DNA of 8,971 bases from Candidatus Spyradosoma merdigallinarum. Its GTDB lineage: Bacteria; Verrucomicrobiota; Verrucomicrobiia; Opitutales; UBA953. The notes below the pieces were generated by a model. The model saw only the letters and a program-made list of their open reading frames with translations, searched no databases and had not been told where the DNA came from. How positions within the stretch are numbered: position 1 is the first letter of the stretch; the number at the start of each line of letters is the position of its first letter. A program made the position numbers and the translations under genes. The stretch spans positions 1 to 8,971 of the forward strand of contig DVOG01000143.1 in the NCBI GenBank assembly GCA_018713755.1, in the 5' to 3' direction. Below are positions 5,455 to 8,971 of this stretch, in pieces.

Positions 5455-7770
5455 ATGATGAAAAAGAAAAGCACACCGCTCCTCCTCGCGCTGCTGGCGA
5501 CGGCGCCGTTTTTCGCTTCCTGCGGACAGAAGGACGCCGCTCCCGAGGTCAACTCCTTCGTTCCCCCCGCGACTTCCGCGGCGAAGCATGTTCCCGCGAC
5601 GCCCGACTACGCCGCGCATCCGTTCCTCGATCCCTCGCTGAACATCGCGTGGTCGCGGCTGACGCCGGACAAAATCGTTCCCGACATGCGCATCGCGCTG
5701 GCGCGCGCCCGCGCGAACATCGAAGCGATCGCGTCGCTGCCGACGGACGATCCCTCCGCGCTGACCTACGAAAACACCGTGGGCGCGCTTTGGGACAACG
5801 CGGCGGAATTCGACTTCGTTTGGGGAAAAGTCACGCATCTCGAAAACGTGAAGATGTCCGACGCCTTTCGCGAGGCCTACGCCGAAATTCTCCCGGAAGT
5901 CAGCGAATACGAAACGAAGACAGGGCTTAATCCGCGCCTGTGGAACGTGATTAAAGCTTACGCGGAAACGGACGAAGCCAAGAACCTTCCGCCGCAGAAG
6001 GCGCGCTATCTGAAGAAAGTCGTCGACGGTTTCCGCGACGGCGGCGCCGACCTTCCGCCGGAACAGAAGAAGGAGCTGACGGAAATTTCGCGGGAACTCA
6101 CGACGATCACGCAGGAGTTTTCTCAGAACGTGCTCGACGCGACGAACGCCTACCGCAAAGTCGTCACGGACGAGGCTCTGCTTGCCGGGCTGCCGGCGTC
6201 CGACAAGGCCGCCGCGCTGGAAGCGGCGAAAAAAGCGGGTTTGGCGACGGACGAGAAGCCCGCGTGGCTGTTCACGCTGCAGCAGACGTCGTTCGGTCCC
6301 GCGCTCAAATATCTCGAAAACGAGGCGCTGCGCAAAGAAATTTGGGAGGCGACGAACGCGATCTGCGTCGGCGGCGAATTCGACAACGCGCAGCTCATGC
6401 GGCGCATCATCGAGCTGCGGCAGCGCGAAGCCGAAATTCTCGGCGAAAAGAATTTTTCCGATCTCGTGCTGAAGCGACGCATGGCGAAGAACGGCGAAAC
6501 GGCGCTCGCGTTCGTCGACGGGCTTCACAAGAGCACGAAGCCGGCGTTCGACCGCGAATACGCCGAACTGAAAGCGTTCCGCAAAGCGAACGATCCCGCC
6601 TGGGACGGCGGCGATTTCGAGCCGTGGAATCTCGCTTTCTGGACGGAAAAAATGCGCCGCGCGCACTACGATTTCGACGCCGACGCCGTGAAGCCGTATT
6701 TCCCGATGGACAGCGTGATGGCGGGGCTGTTCGCGCTGACGGAAAAGCTCTACAACGTCCGCATCGTCGAAGAGCCGACCGTTTACGTCGAGCCCGGTTC
6801 CGAAACGACGCCCGCCGTCCTCCGCTTCAGCGGGTCCGAATCCTGGAAAACCGCTCCCGCGGGGGTAACGGAAGTCTGGCATCCGGACGTGAAATTCTAT
6901 TCGCTCTACGACAAAGAGACGGGCATGAAGCTCGGCATTTTCTACACCGACTGGTATCCGCGCGAGTCCAAGCGCTCCGGCGCGTGGATGAATCCCTGCT
7001 TCGCCGGCGATCGTTCCCGCGGCGAGCCCAACTACGGCCTGGTCTGCGGGAACATGACCGCTCCCGTGGGCGACGAGCCCGCGCTGCTCACGCACTACGA
7101 CGTCGAGACGATTTTCCACGAATTCGGCCACCTGATGCATCACCTGCTCGGCTGGACGGAAGTTCCCGCGCTGAACGGCACGAGCGTCGCGTGGGACTTC
7201 GTCGAACTGCCTTCGCAGCTCAACGAAAACTGGACCTGGGAGCCCGAAGTGCTCGCGACTTTCGCGAAGCATTACAAGACGGGCGAGCCGCTCCCGCAGG
7301 ATTTGCTCGAAAAAATGATCCGCGCGCGGAATTTCCAGGCGGCTTATCAGCAGATGCGCCAGCTCAGCTTCGCCTACACGGATCTGTATCTGCACATCAA
7401 CGCGGAAAAAGCGCTTGAGAGCGGGAAGCCGCTCAACGACATCGGCATCGAAATCACGGAAGATTATTCCTGGAAGCAGACGCCGACGCCGAACACGAAC
7501 CTGAACCGCCTCACGCACATCTTCCGCTCGCCCGTCGGCTACGCTTCGGGCTACTATTCCTACAAATGGGCGGAAGCGCTCGAGGCCGACGCGTTCTTCT
7601 CCGTGTTCCGCAATCCCGACGGTTCGCTCAACTACGGCAAAGGCATGGACTATCGCCGGAAAATCCTCGAAAAGGGCGACACGGAAGACGCGGCCGACCT
7701 TTTCCGCGACTTCGTCGGACGCGATCCCGACTGGAACGCCATCAACGTTCTTCACGGCATCAGCAAGTAA
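5455..7770 (+). CDS. M3-family zinc oligopeptidase, predicted lipoprotein
   Basis: The 771-residue protein belongs to peptidase family M3 (oligopeptidase A / dipeptidyl carboxypeptidase / thimet group), which cleaves short peptides inside a closed channel. The active site is FHEFGHLMHHLLG, with zinc ligands His555 and His559, catalytic Glu556, and third ligand Glu584 in WDFVELPSQ, 25 residues on as in the family. The substrate-binding stretch GYASGYYSYKWAEALEADAF is near the C terminus. The first 23 residues are a lipoprotein signal: MMKKK, a Leu/Ala core, then FASC with Cys23 as lipid attachment site. Residues 24-55 form a Pro/Ala linker. Well-known OpdA and Dcp enzymes are about 680 residues; the excess is mostly this export segment. 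Either ATG (5455 or 5458) is possible. The gene is followed by a terminator at 7819-7864. It likely degrades peptides on the periplasmic side of a membrane. Confidence 0.95.
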   Translation: MMKKKSTPLLLALLATAPFFASCGQKDAAPEVNSFVPPATSAAKHVPATPDYAAHPFLDPSLNIAWSRLTPDKIVPDMRIALARARANIEAIASLPTDDPSALTYENTVGALWDNAAEFDFVWGKVTHLENVKMSDAFREAYAEILPEVSEYETKTGLNPRLWNVIKAYAETDEAKNLPPQKARYLKKVVDGFRDGGADLPPEQKKELTEISRELTTITQEFSQNVLDATNAYRKVVTDEALLAGLPASDKAAALEAAKKAGLATDEKPAWLFTLQQTSFGPALKYLENEALRKEIWEATNAICVGGEFDNAQLMRRIIELRQREAEILGEKNFSDLVLKRRMAKNGETALAFVDGLHKSTKPAFDREYAELKAFRKANDPAWDGGDFEPWNLAFWTEKMRRAHYDFDADAVKPYFPMDSVMAGLFALTEKLYNVRIVEEPTVYVEPGSETTPAVLRFSGSESWKTAPAGVTEVWHPDVKFYSLYDKETGMKLGIFYTDWYPRESKRSGAWMNPCFAGDRSRGEPNYGLVCGNMTAPVGDEPALLTHYDVETIFHEFGHLMHHLLGWTEVPALNGTSVAWDFVELPSQLNENWTWEPEVLATFAKHYKTGEPLPQDLLEKMIRARNFQAAYQQMRQLSFAYTDLYLHINAEKALESGKPLNDIGIEITEDYSWKQTPTPNTNLNRLTHIFRSPVGYASGYYSYKWAEALEADAFFSVFRNPDGSLNYGKGMDYRRKILEKGDTEDAADLFRDFVGRDPDWNAINVLHGISK

Positions 7771-7818
7771 AAAAAAGACGGGCACGGCGCGCTTCCGCCG
7801 TTCCCGGGAAAAGCGCTC

Positions 7819-7864
7819 AAAGCGCGTTCCCGCCGCATCCGGCGCGGGAGCGCGCTTTTCTTTT
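7819..7864 (+). terminator. Intrinsic terminator after the M3 peptidase gene
   Basis: AAAGCGCGTTCCCGC (7819-7833) pairs with GCGGGAGCGCGCTTT (7844-7858), with one G-U wobble and a 10-base loop, followed by TCTTTT to 7864. As in the asd terminator, the left arm holds the intact CGTTCCCG motif and the right arm the CGGGAGCG variant. The final T residues overlap the -35 candidate of the next gene. Confidence 0.85.
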
Positions 7865-7891
7865 GACGTTCCCGCGCGGCGGCGACATCAT
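7863..7891 (+). promoter_or_regulatory. Candidate promoter for the secreted metalloprotease
   Basis: TTGACG (7863-7868, five of six consensus positions) is followed after 17 bases by CATCAT (7886-7891, four of six). Transcription would start near 7898, only about four bases before the ATG at 7902. That would argue for this ATG over the in-frame one at 7890. The weak -10 keeps confidence low. Confidence 0.3.
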
Positions 7892-7901
7892 GCCTTTCGT
7901 C

Positions 7902-8971
7902 ATGAGGAAAAAATACCCCTTTCCCAAGCCCGCCGCGCGTTCCCGCCGCGCGAAAATCGCCGTCGCCGCGCTGTGCGTCTTTTCCGGCGTTCCCGCGCTT
8001 TTCGCCGAAAGAACGCAGTTCACGCCGTATTCTTCCGACGACGGACGCTACGGAGAAATCACGGTGAATCCGTGGTACGGGGACAAGGAATTGAGCGGAG
8101 GGATGACTTCCGTCGGCGGGACCTTTCTCGTCCGATTCGGCGAATACATCGTGTACGGCGGCGACTCCAGCTATGACAGTCCCCGCACCAAGCTGCAGTT
8201 CGATTCGAAGGCGAACAGCGCGTTTCTCCAAAAATTCTCCGACAGCGTGATGCGCGCCTTGAACACGGTCGAGTCGACTTTCGCGAACAAGGCGACGACG
8301 CCGATTCTGATAAACTGCACGTTCGCCGTCCGGAAAAACAGAGCCGGCGCCGCCGCGAACCCGAACCTTTACCGCAGCAGCTACAAAACGACGTGGACGG
8401 AGAGCGATTTCGGCGGGAAATACGCGGGAACGTCCGCCTACATCAACGACGTGGAGATGATTTACAAATACGGCGACAGCCGTTCTTTCGCCAATTGCGC
8501 GGTGGATTTCACCTTTTACGCGCAGAGCATGTCGGCGTTTTCGGACAAAGGAAACCTTTTCTACGCGGAAGAGGATCCGTCCGGCTACGCCAACGGAGAA
8601 TACGACGTCGAAACGATCACGCTGCACGAGCTCGGGCACGCGCTGGGCTTTCAGAGGAACGCGACGGCGGGCGGCGCGGACGGAAAATCTTCGCTCGAGC
8701 TGATGACGGTTTCGCAGGAATCGTCGCTCCCGGGCGGCGGAACGGAGTGGTTTTTCGAGGGCGAGACGGCGACGTTCGTCAACGGCGGCGAGCGCGTGGA
8801 GTTCATGCCCGGCTCGGGAAATTTCGATCCGCATGTCCGAAGCCCGGCGGGCGACCTGATGGCGGACGGCACTTACAACCCCGGCGTCGCGCGGGAATAT
8901 TCGCTGCTCGACCTCGCGGTTTTCCAGGATCTGGGTTGGGCGCTGAGCGAACCGATTCCCGCCGTTCCCGA
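7902..8971 (+). CDS. Secreted zinc metalloprotease, C terminus cut by window edge
   Basis: The frame is open to the window end; 356 complete codons are visible. Residues 1-35 form a signal peptide: MRKK and further basic residues to 18, a hydrophobic stretch at 19-34, and cleavage likely after ALFA (32-35). LHELGHALGFQ at 241-251 is a zinc-protease HExxH motif (His242, Glu243, His246), preceded by DVETIT. The far segment DLMADGTYNPGVAREYSLLD (318-337) followed by LAVFQDLGW resembles the Met-turn and tail of bacterial metzincin-like proteases, which often end '...D.x.L.DlGW'. The classic third ligand of HExxHxxGxxH is Arg252 here, so the third ligand must lie elsewhere (for example His311) or the protein is atypical. 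After DLGW comes EPIPAVP and then a codon beginning GA, which would fit the VPEP opening of a PEP-CTERM sorting signal. The start at 7902 is preferred, though 7890 is in frame. There is no Shine-Dalgarno sequence. Exact family unrecognised. Confidence 0.78.
   Translation, partial: MRKKYPFPKPAARSRRAKIAVAALCVFSGVPALFAERTQFTPYSSDDGRYGEITVNPWYGDKELSGGMTSVGGTFLVRFGEYIVYGGDSSYDSPRTKLQFDSKANSAFLQKFSDSVMRALNTVESTFANKATTPILINCTFAVRKNRAGAAANPNLYRSSYKTTWTESDFGGKYAGTSAYINDVEMIYKYGDSRSFANCAVDFTFYAQSMSAFSDKGNLFYAEEDPSGYANGEYDVETITLHELGHALGFQRNATAGGADGKSSLELMTVSQESSLPGGGTEWFFEGETATFVNGGERVEFMPGSGNFDPHVRSPAGDLMADGTYNPGVAREYSLLDLAVFQDLGWALSEPIPAVP

Larger units (their letters stand above)
87..8970. repeat. 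Dispersed iterated octamer CGTTCCCG / CGGGAACG
   Basis: By hand count the core GTTCCCG/CGGGAAC occurs about 48 times between 87 and 8970, some 29 times in one orientation and 19 in the other. About nine in ten copies are preceded by C, and most are followed by C, giving CGTTCCCGC(G). Around 14 further copies carry the variant CGCTCCCG. Intergenic DNA is richest (about 13 copies in roughly 730 bases), but every gene contains some. In genes the motif is read in all six frames, for example as Val-Pro, Phe-Pro, Arg-Ser-Arg, Gly-Asn, Gly-Thr and Arg-Glu. This means it is constrained as DNA, not as protein. Its role is unknown. Confidence 0.85.

Noticed and set aside
5338..7785. Long minus-strand open frame continuing upstream of the DUF362-like start, opposite the M3 peptidase gene
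   Set aside because: It is Arg/Val-rich shadow sequence antisense to a clear M3 gene, and the real protein begins at the ATG at 5337 with a signal peptide.
87..8970. CRISPR array made of the repeated motif
   Set aside because: Copies are irregularly spaced, on both strands and inside conserved genes, with no repeat-spacer regularity.

Overview
This window comes from a GC-rich bacterial chromosome. A Verrucomicrobiota host (Opitutae-like, possibly gut-associated) is my best guess. It rests on protein style: a DUF362-like exported protein next to menA, a lipoprotein M3 peptidase, and a secreted metalloprotease running into a probable PEP-CTERM linker. No rRNA or other decisive marker is present. 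The content is mostly housekeeping. I see no defence system, CRISPR array, insertion sequence, prophage or RNA gene.

Layout. Positions 1-135 (minus) hold the first 45 codons of uvrA. Positions 203-754 (minus) encode an L,D-transpeptidase-fold protein without a signal peptide. Divergent from it is asd (806-1825, plus), which ends in an intrinsic terminator. galE follows (2068-3084, plus) behind its own promoter candidate. A perfect bidirectional terminator separates galE from the convergent pair formed by a DUF362-like exported protein (4123-5337, minus) and menA (3203-4126, minus), whose stop and start codons overlap. Divergent from that pair is a lipoprotein M3-family oligopeptidase (5455-7770, plus), followed by a terminator. 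The window ends inside a secreted zinc metalloprotease (7902 to the edge, plus).

How the genes relate. Asd supplies aspartate semialdehyde for lysine and diaminopimelate (peptidoglycan) as well as threonine and methionine. The L,D-transpeptidase-like protein also points to cell-wall chemistry. GalE supplies UDP-galactose for glycans. MenA makes demethylmenaquinone for respiration. UvrA acts in excision repair. The two peptidases are exported. Apart from the coupled DUF362-like/menA pair, the genes look like separate transcription units rather than one pathway.

The most striking feature is not a gene. The octamer CGTTCCCG (reverse complement CGGGAACG), usually extended to CGTTCCCGCG, is scattered through the whole window at roughly one copy per 190 bases by hand count of its 7-base core. 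It occurs on both strands, inside genes in all six reading frames, in intergenic DNA, and in the stems of all three terminators. This resembles highly iterated motifs such as cyanobacterial HIP1 or the DNA uptake sequences of Neisseriaceae and Pasteurellaceae, but I do not recognise this particular sequence.
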